Below, in pieces: positions 25,003-36,265 of a stretch of 64,000 nt of DNA. The stretch comes from Corynebacterium timonense (GTDB taxonomy: Bacteria > Actinomycetota > Actinomycetes > Mycobacteriales > Mycobacteriaceae): the NCBI RefSeq assembly GCF_900105305.1, contig NZ_LT629765.1:186001-250000 (forward strand), given 5' to 3'. The position numbers were made by a program, and so were the translations under genes. Positions within the stretch are counted from its first letter, which is position 1; every line of letters starts with the position of its first letter. The notes beneath the pieces were generated by a model. That model had not been told where the DNA came from and did no database searches. It worked only from the letters and a program-made list of their open reading frames with translations.

Positions 25003-25755
25003 TTAGCGACGCCCCGCGGGCCATCCCCCGAAGATCGTGTCTTCGAAGTCGTGCATGACCGTGCGCGACGCCCGCTCCGCAGCTTCGCGGTCGCCGGCGA
25101 CAATCGCGTGGGCGACCTCGGCGTGTGCCTCGCGAGAGGCGTGGGAGGGGATCACCGGTAGGTCCCCGTAGACGGTGCGCGCTTCGAGCTGGGTCAGGAC
25201 CGACGCCGCCAGCGCGGCGAACATCCGGTTGCCTGAGGCCTCGAGGACGAGCGTGTGGAAGCGCTTGTCGAGGTCAAGGTACATGGAGCGGACGAGGTCG
25301 GTGTCGGAGTCCGGGCGGGCAGCCAGCTCCTCCATCTTCTCCGCAAGCTCCGTCAGCTCCCGGGACTGCTCCACCGTGGCGTTGCGGGTCGCGATGCCCG
25401 CCGCCAGCGGTTCGACTGCGTACCGTAGCTGATTGAGCTCGAACAGCTGGCGCGAACGCTGGTTGCTCGCCGACCAGCGCCATTTGATCACCGCCTGGTC
25501 GAACACAGCCCACTCGCTTTCCGGCAGCACCCGGATACCCACGCGGCGCGAGGAAGTGACGAGACCGAGCTGCTCCAGGGCCCGCATGACCTCCCGCGCC
25601 ACCGTGCGGGAGATGTTAAAGCGAGTGGACAGGTCGAGGAGAGTGAACGTTTCGTCCTCCCCAATCCGGCCGGAGACAATTTCCTGCCCAAGCTGGTCCA
25701 AAACAGTATCTAGCAGGGGCGGTACGCCGCCCCGGGGAGCACGCGACAGGGCCAC
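25003..25755 (-). CDS. GntR/FadR-family regulator, gntR1-like
   Basis: 250 residues: an N-terminal winged helix (TLLDLSTRFNISRTVAREVMRALEQLGLV) and a C-terminal FCD ligand-binding domain with the metal-site histidines (DLDKRFHTLVLEASGN...). In Corynebacterium glutamicum the gene in this same nrdE/nrdF slot is gntR1, which represses gluconate and pentose phosphate genes and activates PTS sugar uptake; orthology is inferred from position and family. A GTG start follows GAGGTG. The shared 137-bp region to nrdF contains the palindrome AACCCGGGTT (25804-25813). Confidence 0.8.
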   Translation of the reverse strand: MALSRAPRGGVPPLLDTVLDQLGQEIVSGRIGEDETFTLLDLSTRFNISRTVAREVMRALEQLGLVTSSRRVGIRVLPESEWAVFDQAVIKWRWSASNQRSRQLFELNQLRYAVEPLAAGIATRNATVEQSRELTELAEKMEELAARPDSDTDLVRSMYLDLDKRFHTLVLEASGNRMFAALAASVLTQLEARTVYGDLPVIPSHASREAHAEVAHAIVAGDREAAERASRTVMHDFEDTIFGGWPAGRR

Positions 25756-25832
25756 GGGTACACCTCGTTTCTTCTATTCAAGCGTTTGGTTGTCTTTAAG
25801 GTTAACCCGGGTTCTGTTAAAAAGTTGCGTAA

Positions 25833-26894
<1,062 letters not shown>

Positions 26895-27082
26895 ATCCCC
26901 GCTCGCGTCCGCGCCTGGCGGACGGTCGACCACGAAGGGGGTAAACCGGCGCCGCGGGCGCCGCAGCTAGCCGGGGCAGCCAGCGCGCGCGCCGGGCACG
27001 GCCCCCCGTTTGTTGCCCCCGGGGTCTACACTCATGTCTGGAGCTCGCCTGTAAAGGCTGGCAATTCAATGTGCCGATCGCT

Positions 27083-27088
27083 TATGAT
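27083..27088 (+). promoter_or_regulatory. Putative ctaD -10 element
   Basis: TATGAT about 85 nt before the ctaD start, in a 275-bp gene-free gap after nrdF. No convincing -35 was found. A GC-rich inverted repeat (GTCCGC/GCGGAC, about 26908-26924) sits just after nrdF but lacks a T run. Confidence 0.35.
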
Positions 27089-27169
27089 GAGTCGGTATCA
27101 GTTGGGGCGCGCCCTCCTTCGCCGCCGCTAGGTGCCGGAGGCTGACGTGCCGTTAGTCAGGAGGAACAC

Positions 27170-28960
27170 ATGACCGCTGTGGCGCCTAGGTTGGACAATT
27201 ACGTCCCGCCGACACGTCCGGAGCCGACGGGCAACGCCCGCAAAGGCTCCAAACTTTACAATCTGCTGACCACGACTGACCACAAGACGCTGGGCATTTA
27301 CTACATCATCATGTCCTTCGTCTGGTTCTTCGTTGGTGGCCTGATGGCCCTGCTGATCCGCGCCGAGCTGTTCAGCCCGGGCCTGCAATTTTTGTCCAAC
27401 GAGCAGTTCAACCAGCTGTTCACCTTGCACGGCACCGTCATGCTGCTGGCGTTCGGCACGCCAGTGGTGTGGGGCTACGCCAACTTCGTCCTGCCGCTGC
27501 AGATCGGCGCGCCCGATGTGTCCTTCCCCCGCCTGAACGCCTTTGGCTTCTGGATCACCCAGGTGGGCGTGCTCGCGATGCTCGCCGGCTTCCTCACCCC
27601 GGGTGGTGCCGCCGACTTCGGGTGGACGATGTACATGCCGCTGGCGGACGCCACGCACACGCCGTCCGTCTCGGCGAACCTGTGGATCATCGGTGTGGGT
27701 GCGACCGGTATCGGCACCGTCGCCTCCGCGATCAACATGATCACCACCGTGCTGACGCTGCGCGCCCCAGGCATGACCATGTTCCGCATGCCGGTGTTCA
27801 CGTGGACCGTCTTCGTCACGTCGATCATCGCCCTGATGATCTTCCCGCTGCTGCTCGCCGCGGCGCTCGGCGTCCTCTACGACCGCCTGCTCGGCGCCCA
27901 CATCTACGACACCGCGAACGGCGGCGCGATCCTGTGGCAGCACCTGTTCTGGTTCTTTGGCCACCCTGAGGTCTACGTCCTCGCACTGCCGTTCTTTGGC
28001 ATGATCTCGGAGATCATCCCGGTGTTCTCCCGCAAGCCGATCTTCGGCTACATCGGCCTCGTCTTCGCCACCCTGGCGATCGCCGGCCTGTCCATGGCGG
28101 TGTGGGCGCACCACATGTTCGCCACCGGCGCAGTCCTGCTGCCGTTCTTCTCCTTCATGACCTTCCTTATCTCCGTGCCGACCGGCGTGAAGTTCTTCAA
28201 CTGGGTGGGCACGATGTGGAACGGCCACCTCACCTTCGAGACCCCGATGCTGTGGGCGATGGGCTTCCTGTTCACCTTCCTCTTCGGCGGCCTCACCGGC
28301 ATCATGCTGGCCGCCCCGCCGCTGGACTTCCACCTGCACGACTCCTACTTCGTGGTCGCGCACTTCCACTACACGCTCTTCGGCACCGTGGTGTTCTCCG
28401 CAATCGCCGGCGTGTACTTCTGGTTCCCGAAGATGACGGGCCGCATGCTCGACGAGCGCCTAGGCAAGATCCACTTCTGGTTCACGTTTATCGGCTTTAA
28501 CGTCACCTTCTTGGTCCAGCACTGGCTGGGCAACATGGGCATGCCGCGCCGCTACGCCGACTACCTCGACAGCGACGGCTTCACCCTGCTCAACCAGGTG
28601 TCCACCGTCGGGTCGTTCATCCTGGCCGTCGGCATGCTGCCGTTCATCTGGAACGTGTTCAAGTCCTGGCGCTACGGCGAGATCGTCACCGTCGACGACC
28701 CCTGGGGCTACGGCAACTCCCTCGAGTGGGCGACCTCCTGCCCGCCGCCGCGCCACAACTTCACGTCGCTGCCCCGCATCCGGTCCGAGCGCCCGGCCTT
28801 CGAGCTGCACTACCCGCACATGGTCGAGCGCCTGCGCCGCGAGGCGCACGCCGGTCACTCGGCGGACACCCCGGCGACGTGGAAGGGCGAGTCCCATGAG
28901 TTCGACTCCTCCGGCAACCGCACGGAGGCCGAGAGCAACGCGCAGGACCTGCGCGGCTAG
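27170..28960 (+). CDS. ctaD: Cytochrome c oxidase subunit I (aa3-type)
   Basis: 596 residues with twelve transmembrane helices. It is the catalytic subunit of the terminal oxidase, binding heme a, heme a3 and CuB. Ligand regions are seen: a heme a histidine in [13 protein letters not shown], the cross-linked His-Tyr of the CuB site in [14 protein letters not shown], CuB histidines in [10 protein letters not shown], and the heme a3/a histidines in [12 protein letters not shown] strong AGGAGG site precedes the ATG. The other oxidase subunits are elsewhere, as in other corynebacteria. Confidence 0.96.
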   Translation: MTAVAPRLDNYVPPTRPEPTGNARKGSKLYNLLTTTDHKTLGIYYIIMSFVWFFVGGLMALLIRAELFSPGLQFLSNEQFNQLFTLHGTVMLLAFGTPVVWGYANFVLPLQIGAPDVSFPRLNAFGFWITQVGVLAMLAGFLTPGGAADFGWTMYMPLADATHTPSVSANLWIIGVGATGIGTVASAINMITTVLTLRAPGMTMFRMPVFTWTVFVTSIIALMIFPLLLAAALGVLYDRLLGAHIYDTANGGAILWQHLFWFFGHPEVYVLALPFFGMISEIIPVFSRKPIFGYIGLVFATLAIAGLSMAVWAHHMFATGAVLLPFFSFMTFLISVPTGVKFFNWVGTMWNGHLTFETPMLWAMGFLFTFLFGGLTGIMLAAPPLDFHLHDSYFVVAHFHYTLFGTVVFSAIAGVYFWFPKMTGRMLDERLGKIHFWFTFIGFNVTFLVQHWLGNMGMPRRYADYLDSDGFTLLNQVSTVGSFILAVGMLPFIWNVFKSWRYGEIVTVDDPWGYGNSLEWATSCPPPRHNFTSLPRIRSERPAFELHYPHMVERLRREAHAGHSADTPATWKGESHEFDSSGNRTEAESNAQDLRG

Positions 28961-28980
28961 CCCAGCTGTGTTTTCCTGAC

Positions 28981-29023
28981 GCGCACGACGCCCCCCACCG
29001 CAGCGGTGGGGGGCGTCGTGCGC
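28981..29023. terminator. 19-bp perfect hairpin after ctaD
   Basis: Arms 28981-28999 and 29005-29023 are exact reverse complements around a 5-nt loop. It lacks a downstream T run. It ends 6 nt before the serB -10 element, so it insulates serB from ctaD or protects the ctaD 3' end. Confidence 0.55.
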
Positions 29024-29029
29024 GTGGGG

Positions 29030-29035
29030 TAGGAT
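29030..29035 (+). promoter_or_regulatory. serB -10 element (leaderless)
   Basis: TAGGAT, 8 nt before the serB ATG, immediately after the ctaD hairpin. Confidence 0.5.
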
Positions 29036-29043
29036 TCCCACAC

Positions 29044-30296
<1,253 letters not shown>

Positions 30297-30297
<1 letters not shown>

Positions 30298-31052
30298 TGG
30301 ATACGCTTGCCGCGGCCCACGAGCTTCTGGTCACGCGCCTTTCCGCCGAGCGCAGCGGGCCCAGAGAAGACCCGGCGGACCCCTCGACGGTGCAGGCGAT
30401 GCAGCTGGTGATCAACCTGCCCAAACAGGACCCGCCGACGCGGTCGGCGGTGCTGGGTGACGCCGCGGTGGGCGTCGTCACGCTGTGCCTCGACCCGCGG
30501 GCGGGCGAGGAGGGCTTCTGGCGCGACGCGCTCGAGCGCTGGTACTCGCACCGCATCCGCAAGGTCGCGCGGCGCGGCCGCAATAAGGCGTGGGCTGACG
30601 TGCAGTCGCTGCCCGGGGTGACCGTGGGCAGCGTGCGCGCCTTCGTGCCCTCGGCGGTGGGCGAGGTGCCGAAGGAACTGAGAAAGCTGCAGGTCAAGGG
30701 CACGGAGCTTGAGCCTTCGGGGCCGTTGCGCGTCAGCGCCGCCCTGCCCACCCTCTACATGAACGCCGACCTGCACATGAGCGCCGGCAAGGCGGCCGCG
30801 CAGGCTGGCCACGCCTCGATGCTGATGGCGGCGGCACTTCCGCTGGAGCGGGTGCGCGACTGGCAGGGGAGCGGCTACGGCGTCAACGTCGTCGAGGCGC
30901 CCGCCGCGGAGCTGGAACGCCGGAGCGAGCAGGCGGGGGCCGTGGTGGTGCGCGACGCGGGGTTTACCGAGGTCGCGCCCGGGTCGGTGACCGCGGTGGC
31001 GGTGCCGGGCGCTAGCGCGGAGCCACGAGGCGCCGCAGCGCCCCGCGGATGA
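30297..31052 (+). CDS. Peptidyl-tRNA hydrolase, PTH2 family
   Basis: 251 residues; its ATG overlaps the serB stop by one base (TGATG). The second half contains MSAGKAAAQAGHASMLMAAA, the PTH2 catalytic signature (K..AQ..HA), and DAGFTEVAPGSVTAVAV, the usual PTH2 C-terminal strand. The first 140 residues are an extension found in actinobacterial members. PTH2 enzymes release peptide from stalled peptidyl-tRNA. The last 14 codons overlap the end of the opposite-strand dinG gene. Confidence 0.75.
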
Positions 31053-32973
31053 CTTCGGGGTCGGTGGTCTGCCAGAAGTCGGGCAGTGAGCGGCGCAGGA
31101 AGGAGCCGTAGCGCTTGGTCACCAGCCTGTTGTCGAGCACGGCGACGACGCCCTTGTCGTCGACGGAGCGCAGCAGGCGGCCGGCGCCCTGCGCCATGAG
31201 CAGGGCTGCGTGGGTGGCGGAGACCTCCATGAAGCCGCTCCGCCCAGCTGCGTCGGCGGCCGCGGCGCGCGCCTGCAAGAGCGGGTCGTCGGGGCGGGGG
31301 AACGGGATCCTGTCGATGATGACGAGCGAGAGCGAGGGCCCCGGCACGTCGACCCCTTGCCAGAGCGTGAGGGTGCCAAAAAGGCAGACGTTCTCGCTGG
31401 CGGCGAACTTATCCACGAGGGCGCCGGTGGAGTCTTCGCCCTGGACCAAGACCGTAAACGGCAGGCGCTTCTTCATCGCCTCGGCGGCCTCCTCGGCGGC
31501 GCGGCGCGAGGAAAACAGGCCGAGGGTGCGCCCGCCGGCGGCGGTGATGAGCTCGGCGATTTCGTCGAGCGTCTGCGCAGCCAGCCCGTCGCGGCCGGGG
31601 GCGGGCAGGTGGCGGGCGGTGTAGAGGATGCCGGAGCGGCGCGGGTTGAAAGGTGTGCCGGCATCAAGGGAATCCCAGGTGCCGTCGGGGAGGCCCCATG
31701 CGGCGGCCATGGCGTTGAAGTTGCCGCCGATGCTCAACGTGGCGGAGGTGAGCACGACGGTCTGCTCGGAAAAGAGGCGCTCGCGCAGCAGCGCGGCGAC
31801 TGACAGAGGGGCCACGGCCACGGAGTCGCCGTGGCGCTCTGAGCGCGTCAGCCACACCACGTCGGTGTGTTTGGCGGGGTCCTCCTCGTCGAAAACCTCG
31901 AGAATGCGCACGACGGCGTCGTGCAGGTCTTCGAGGTGGTTCTTCAGGTTTTCGCGCTCGGCGAAGGCTTCTGGGTGGTCGGTGGCCTCGCCGTCGGGGC
32001 CGGTCGCGATGGCGTCGCGGGTGCGCCACAGCGCGTCGCGCACGGCGACGAATCCGGTGCGCGCGGAGTCCGAGATGTTTTCCCAGCGCCCCGGCTCTTC
32101 GAGGTCGATTGCGGCGGTGAAGTCGTCGATGACGCCCTCGAGCGCGCCCTTCGTGGCCCCGAGCTTGTCTGCGCGTCTCGACGCCAGAGTCAGCGCTCGC
32201 GCCGAAATCTCGCTGGTTGCCACCGAGGTGATGCGGCCGTCGAGCTCGTGCGCCTCGTCGATGACGGTGACGGAGTGGGAGGGAAGGACGTCGGTGTCGG
32301 ACAGGGCGTCGATGGCAAGTAGCGCGTGGTTGGTCACCACGATGTCCACGCCGCGGGTGCGCTCGCGGGCGAGCTCGGCGAAGCACTCCTCGCCGTGCGG
32401 GCAGCGCGTGGCGCCGAGGCACTCGGTGGAGGTGACAGAGACCTGCCGCCAGGCCAGGTCGGGCACCCCGGGGTCGAGGTCGTCGCGGTCGCCCGTCGCG
32501 GTCTCCTGCGCCCACTCGTTGACGCGTGCGACGTGGCGGCCGAGCCACGAGATGTCGTCCTCCTCGATGAGCGCCTCCGGGGTATCCTCCGGCGCGGAGA
32601 TTTTGTGCAGGCAGACGTAGTTGTTGCGTCCCTTTTGGATGGCAAACGTCGGGCGGCGCTCGAGGAGCGGCTCGAGGGCGTCGGCAAGCCGCGGCAGGTC
32701 GCGCTCGACGAGCTGGCGCTGCAGCGCGATCGTGGCCGTGGACACGACGACGGGGGAGTCGGTGGCCTGGGCGTGGCGGATGGCGGGGACGAGGTAGGCG
32801 AGGGATTTGCCGGTGCCGGTGCCCGCCTGGACCGCGAGGTGCCGCTCCGCGTCCATCGCCTCCGTGACCGCGTTGGCCATGGCCACCTGGCCCGGGCGTT
32901 CGGTGCCGCCGAGGGAGTCGACGGCGGCCGCCAAGAGGTCGGACGTGCTGATGCTGAGGGGCTGCTCACTCAC
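31012..32973 (-). CDS. dinG: DinG-family ATP-dependent DNA helicase
   Basis: 653 residues. An iron-sulfur superfamily 2 helicase (XPD/DinG group) that unwinds DNA 5' to 3', acting on R-loops and damaged forks. Walker A is QAGTGTGKSLAYL, the DEAH box is VIDEAHELDG, and the four iron-sulfur cysteines are in NNYVCLH and CLGATRCPHGEEC. The C-terminal motif VI region is MAQGAGRLLRS. The GTG start has TAGGAT (minus strand, plus 32980-32985) 6 nt upstream, a leaderless layout. Confidence 0.9.
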   Translation of the reverse strand: MSEQPLSISTSDLLAAAVDSLGGTERPGQVAMANAVTEAMDAERHLAVQAGTGTGKSLAYLVPAIRHAQATDSPVVVSTATIALQRQLVERDLPRLADALEPLLERRPTFAIQKGRNNYVCLHKISAPEDTPEALIEEDDISWLGRHVARVNEWAQETATGDRDDLDPGVPDLAWRQVSVTSTECLGATRCPHGEECFAELARERTRGVDIVVTNHALLAIDALSDTDVLPSHSVTVIDEAHELDGRITSVATSEISARALTLASRRADKLGATKGALEGVIDDFTAAIDLEEPGRWENISDSARTGFVAVRDALWRTRDAIATGPDGEATDHPEAFAERENLKNHLEDLHDAVVRILEVFDEEDPAKHTDVVWLTRSERHGDSVAVAPLSVAALLRERLFSEQTVVLTSATLSIGGNFNAMAAAWGLPDGTWDSLDAGTPFNPRRSGILYTARHLPAPGRDGLAAQTLDEIAELITAAGGRTLGLFSSRRAAEEAAEAMKKRLPFTVLVQGEDSTGALVDKFAASENVCLFGTLTLWQGVDVPGPSLSLVIIDRIPFPRPDDPLLQARAAAADAAGRSGFMEVSATHAALLMAQGAGRLLRSVDDKGVVAVLDNRLVTKRYGSFLRRSLPDFWQTTDPEVIRGALRRLVAPR

Positions 32974-32991
32974 AGGCCCATCCTAGAGGGC

Positions 32992-34329
32992 TTAGTCCTC
33001 CGGCTCCGGGAAGCCCACGAAATGGGTGGCGATGGCCGGTTCGTCGCGCGAGAGCGCCAGACCCTCCCATGGCAGCGTGGTGCGCGCCTCGGCGAGGTGC
33101 TCGCGAGCGGCGTCGAGGCCGCCGAGGCCCTCGACGACCGCGCCGTCGCGCATGAGGGGGATGTCCATTCGCCGGTACTCGAGGCCGGGCCGCTGCGTGA
33201 TCTGAGAATCGAACGGGCAGACGAGCTCGCTGACGGCCACGCCCGAGCTGCGGTACGCGCGCAGCGCGCTCTTCGTGCCGCCGTAGGTGATTTTGCCGCT
33301 TGAGCGCTTAGCGACGGGGTGCCCCTCCACCTCGACGAGCTTGTACACCATCCCCGCGGTCGGCGAGCCGGAGCCGGTCACCACCGAGGTGCCGACGCCG
33401 AAGCCGTCGACGGGGTCGCCGCGCAGCCCCGCGATGGCGAACTCGTCGAGGTCGGAGGAGACGATGATCTTGGTGTTGTAGGCGCCCGCCTGGTCGAGCT
33501 GGCTGCGCACCCGTCGGGAGACGATGCCGAGGTCGCCTGAGTCGATGCGCACGGCGCCGAGCTCGGTTCCTGCGGCCTCGAGGGCGTTGGCCACCCCCTG
33601 GGTGATGTCGAAGGTGTCCACCAGCAGCGTCGTGCCCGGGCCGAGGGAGTCAACCTGGGCGCGGAAGGCGGCCTTCTCGTCGGGCGTCCCGTCCTCGTCG
33701 ACGTGGAGGAGCATCCAGGCGTGCGCCGCCGTGCCGGCGGGCGGGATGCCGTAGCGCGTCGCCGCCTCCATGTTGGAGGTGGTGTCGAAGCCGGCGATGT
33801 AGGCCGCTCGGGCGGCGGAAACCGCGGCGCTTTCGTTGGTGCGGCGCGAGCCCATCTCCATGATCGGGCGCCCGTCCGCGGCGGTGACCATGCGCGAGGC
33901 GGCGGAGGCGACCGCGGAGTCGGAGTTAAGGATCGACAGGATGATCGTTTCCAGGATCACGCATTCGGCGAAGGTGCCGCGCACCGTCATGATCGGGGAG
34001 TAGGGGAAATACAGCTCGCCCTCCCGGTAGCCGTCGATGTGCCCGGAAAACGAGTAGTTGGAAAGGTAATCCTTCGCCGTGTCGGAGAGGAAGTCGGCGG
34101 CCTCGAGCTGCTCCCGGGTAAAGCGGAAGCGTGAGAGCGCCTCGAGGATGCGCGCGGTACCCGCGACAACGCCGTAGCGCCGCTCGCCGGGCAGTTTGCG
34201 CGAAAACACTTCAAAGGAGCACTGGCGCTGCGCGGTGCCGTCCTGCAACGCCGCGTCGAGCATGGTCAGCTCGTACATATCTGTGAGGAAGGCGGTGGAG
34301 GCGTGCGAGTGTGAGGTGGGATTCGTCAT
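32992..34329 (-). CDS. pncB: Nicotinate phosphoribosyltransferase
   Basis: 445 residues from the ATG at 34329 (MTNPTSHSHASTAFLTDMYELTM), which matches the start of the family; upstream extension is out of the conserved region. It converts nicotinate, PRPP and ATP to nicotinate mononucleotide. Conserved parts include FEVFSRKLPGERRYGV, EMGSRRTNESAAVSAARAAYIAGFDTTSN (PRPP and substrate loop), VRIDSGDLG and VGTSVVTGSGSPTAGMVYKLVE. TAACGT 8 nt upstream on the minus strand may be its -10. It works with pncA (43.0-43.6 kb) and nadE in NAD salvage. Confidence 0.94.
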   Translation of the reverse strand: MTNPTSHSHASTAFLTDMYELTMLDAALQDGTAQRQCSFEVFSRKLPGERRYGVVAGTARILEALSRFRFTREQLEAADFLSDTAKDYLSNYSFSGHIDGYREGELYFPYSPIMTVRGTFAECVILETIILSILNSDSAVASAASRMVTAADGRPIMEMGSRRTNESAAVSAARAAYIAGFDTTSNMEAATRYGIPPAGTAAHAWMLLHVDEDGTPDEKAAFRAQVDSLGPGTTLLVDTFDITQGVANALEAAGTELGAVRIDSGDLGIVSRRVRSQLDQAGAYNTKIIVSSDLDEFAIAGLRGDPVDGFGVGTSVVTGSGSPTAGMVYKLVEVEGHPVAKRSSGKITYGGTKSALRAYRSSGVAVSELVCPFDSQITQRPGLEYRRMDIPLMRDGAVVEGLGGLDAAREHLAEARTTLPWEGLALSRDEPAIATHFVGFPEPED

Positions 34330-34419
34330 GGCATCCCACGTTACTCGCAGCATGGCCGGCACGGCGCCCGCCGTTATCGGTGCGTAAATCCCGTGCTGCG
34401 GCCGAAGAGTGCCTGTGGG

Positions 34420-34425
34420 TAGGGT
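34420..34425 (+). promoter_or_regulatory. clpS -10 element (leaderless)
   Basis: TAGGGT stands 7 nt before the ATG at 34433, without a ribosome binding site, and decides this start over a later ATG at 34481. Confidence 0.45.
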
Positions 34426-34432
34426 GGACACC

Positions 34433-34780
34433 ATGATTCCTTCACTCGCTTCCGGCTCCCACCCGGCGGCTGCGCGCGCCATGGGCTCCTCGACGGCGAC
34501 GCCTGACCTCGACGAACAGATCGAGGTCGACGTCGCTGTCGCTGAGAACCTGCCGTGGATGTGCATCGTGTGGGACGACCCCGTCAACCTCATGAGCTAC
34601 GTCGCCTACGTTTTCCAAACCGTGCTGGGCTACGACCGCAAGCGCGCCAACGAGCTCATGATGCAGGTCCACACCGAGGGCAAGGCCGTCGTCTCCTCGG
34701 GCGAGAAGGACAAGGTCGAGGGCGACGTGAAAAAGCTGCACACGGCTGGATTGTGGGCCACGATGCAGCAGGCAGGCTAA
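34433..34780 (+). CDS. clpS: ATP-dependent Clp protease adaptor ClpS
   Basis: 115 residues. An N-degron adaptor that delivers substrates to ClpC/ClpA-ClpP. The core [26 protein letters not shown] contains the DDPVN motif that contacts the N-terminal residue of the substrate, followed by [14 protein letters not shown] and [13 protein letters not shown]. The N-terminal 40 residues are a variable, disordered arm needed to dock on the Clp ATPase. The DUF2017 gene follows, a conserved actinobacterial pair. Confidence 0.94.
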   Translation: MIPSLASGSHPAAARAMGSSTATPDLDEQIEVDVAVAENLPWMCIVWDDPVNLMSYVAYVFQTVLGYDRKRANELMMQVHTEGKAVVSSGEKDKVEGDVKKLHTAGLWATMQQAG

Positions 34781-34822
34781 AAACCGGGGGAACCCGGGTA
34801 ACGAGAGGGGACGTGGCAACAC

Positions 34823-35362
34823 ATGCAACCGTGGCGCCGTAAGAAAGGCCTCATGCGCTCGAACGCAAAGTTCTCGACGCGCTTCGACCCGCTCGAGCGG
34901 GAGGTGATTGGCAACCTCACCGCGACCGTCTCGGAGGCGCTGATCGGCCGCGCCCAGTCCGCGCCGAAAGACGAGCTCGCCGAGATGGTGGGCCTCACCT
35001 CCGGCCACTCCGAGGCGCCCGCGGATCCGAAGCTGCGCCGCCTTCTCCCCGACTTCCAACGCGAGGGCGACGAGGAGTTCGACGGTGACGCGGGCCTACT
35101 GCGCAGCCTGCACGAAAACGACATCATCAAGGCGAAGTTGATGAACCTGCAGGTGGTCAACGAGGCACTCGGCCCCACGGGCGGCGTCGACGTGACGATC
35201 GAGGAGGACGACGCGCACTGCTTCCTCGCCGCCATCAACGATATGCGCCTGTACGTCTCCGAGGACGACGAGGGCGGAGAGGCCGCGCAGCAGGACCGCG
35301 AGCAGTTGATCGAGTGGCTCGCCTTCTGCCAGGAGTCCCTACTGGAGGCGATGATGGGCTGA
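34823..35362 (+). CDS. DUF2017 family protein
   Basis: 179 residues of an uncharacterised actinobacterial family encoded after clpS. It is acidic, predicted soluble and helical, with conserved stretches FSTRFDPLEREVIGNLTATVSEAL and NDMRLYVSEDDEGGEAAQQDREQLIEWLAFCQESLLEAMMG. Co-occurrence with clpS suggests a role in regulated proteolysis, but this is inference. Followed by a terminator. Confidence 0.85.
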   Translation: MQPWRRKKGLMRSNAKFSTRFDPLEREVIGNLTATVSEALIGRAQSAPKDELAEMVGLTSGHSEAPADPKLRRLLPDFQREGDEEFDGDAGLLRSLHENDIIKAKLMNLQVVNEALGPTGGVDVTIEEDDAHCFLAAINDMRLYVSEDDEGGEAAQQDREQLIEWLAFCQESLLEAMMG

Positions 35363-35388
35363 TCGGTGAGGGTCGGCCCTGTTCGTGG

Positions 35389-35420
35389 ACGAAAGTTCCC
35401 CAGCGGGCTTTCGTTTTTTT
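35389..35420 (+). terminator. Terminator after the clpS operon
   Basis: ACGAAAG (35389-35395) pairs with CTTTCGT (35408-35414), followed by six more T. Confidence 0.75.
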
Positions 35421-35439
35421 GTGTGCCGATTATGGACAC

Positions 35440-35455
35440 AACGTTCCGGAACGTT
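35440..35455. promoter_or_regulatory. Perfect 16-nt palindrome, putative TetR operator
   Basis: AACGTTCCGGAACGTT is fully self-complementary and ends 4 nt before the tetR ATG. Size, symmetry and position fit an autoregulatory TetR operator. Confidence 0.6.
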
Positions 35456-35459
35456 TCGT

Positions 35460-35876
35460 ATGAAACGCATGGGGAGGCCACGGACGTTCAACGAAGCAGA
35501 GGTTCTCGCGGACGCTGCCCGATTGTTCGGCCAGTGCGGGTTCGCCGGGGTGTAGGTGGACACCGTCCTGTCCCGGCTCGGGCTTAACCGGTCCAGCTTG
35601 TACACGATTTTCGGCTCGAAGCACGGGCTGCTGCGGAAAACGCTGGAGGCGGTGTGCCGCAACGCCGAGGAGGGTGCTGTCACGGAGGATGCGAAAAACC
35701 TCGTGGTGGTCGCGCTCGTCGAGGGTGCGCCGGACAGTCAGGATCTGCGCGGGCTCACCCTGCGGGCGCACGCGTTGTGTTGTGGCGGCGATGCGCACGC
35801 CCTTGGGAGGCACGTGCTTGCGCGGGCGCACGGACGTGCACCTTCGTCCGGGAGTCATAACGAGGAGGAATCATGA
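35460..35876 (+). pseudogene. TetR-family regulator with an in-frame stop
   Basis: Reads MKRMGRPRTFNEAEVLADAA, the start of a TetR helix-turn-helix, then an in-frame TAG at 35553-35555 where GAG would give the family consensus, then VDTVLSRLGLNRSSLYTIFGSKHGLLRKTLEA, the recognition helix (SLYTIFGSK) and following helix. The total frame is 138 codons, short for TetR (about 190), so the ligand-binding domain is truncated too. The frame ends in a 4-nt ATGA overlap with the next gene, so the two were once a regulator-target pair. Confidence 0.8.
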
Positions 35877-36235
35877 GCAGGAACACCATCATCTCTACGG
35901 ACACCGCCCTCGTGGTAAAGCCGCGCGGGCTGGACAAGCTGTGGTCATTCAAGCGGAAAGTGGAAGTCCCGTGGGAGCACGTGCGCGGGGCGACGCACGA
36001 CCCCGGCATGAAGCACGAACCGAAGGGCTGGCGCGGGCCCGGCTTGCGCGCCGGCAGCAAGCCGGCGGGCACGTTCCACCGGGGAGGCGAACACCAGTTG
36101 TGGAACGTGAGCGGTTTCGAAAACGCGGTGGTCATCGAGCTCGTCAACGAGCACTTCAGCCGGCTCATTGTCTCGTTGAGCAACCCCGCCATGTGGGCTG
36201 CGAAGATTAACGAGCGCCTCGCCGCCCACCGGTAG
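35873..36235 (+). CDS. Hypothetical protein, possible bacterial PH-like domain
   Basis: 120 residues, no signal peptide or membrane helix. The pattern of strands (DTALVVKPRGLDKLWSFKRKVEVPWEHVRGATHDP, HQLWNVSGFENAVVIELVNEHFSRLIVSLSNPAMWAAKIN) with a C-terminal helix resembles small actinobacterial PH-domain-like proteins. It is translationally coupled to the broken tetR (ATGA overlap), so it may now be constitutively expressed. Function unknown. Confidence 0.6.
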   Translation: MSRNTIISTDTALVVKPRGLDKLWSFKRKVEVPWEHVRGATHDPGMKHEPKGWRGPGLRAGSKPAGTFHRGGEHQLWNVSGFENAVVIELVNEHFSRLIVSLSNPAMWAAKINERLAAHR

Positions 36236-36239
36236 CGCC

Positions 36240-36265
36240 CTACAATCCGGGTCTACAATCCGGGT
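36240..36265 (+). repeat. Tandem 13-bp duplication carrying the -10 element
   Basis: CTACAATCCGGGT occurs twice in direct succession (36240-36252 and 36253-36265), ending immediately before the ATG at 36266. Each copy contains TACAAT; the second is 6 nt from the start codon, the leaderless spacing. Confidence 0.7.
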
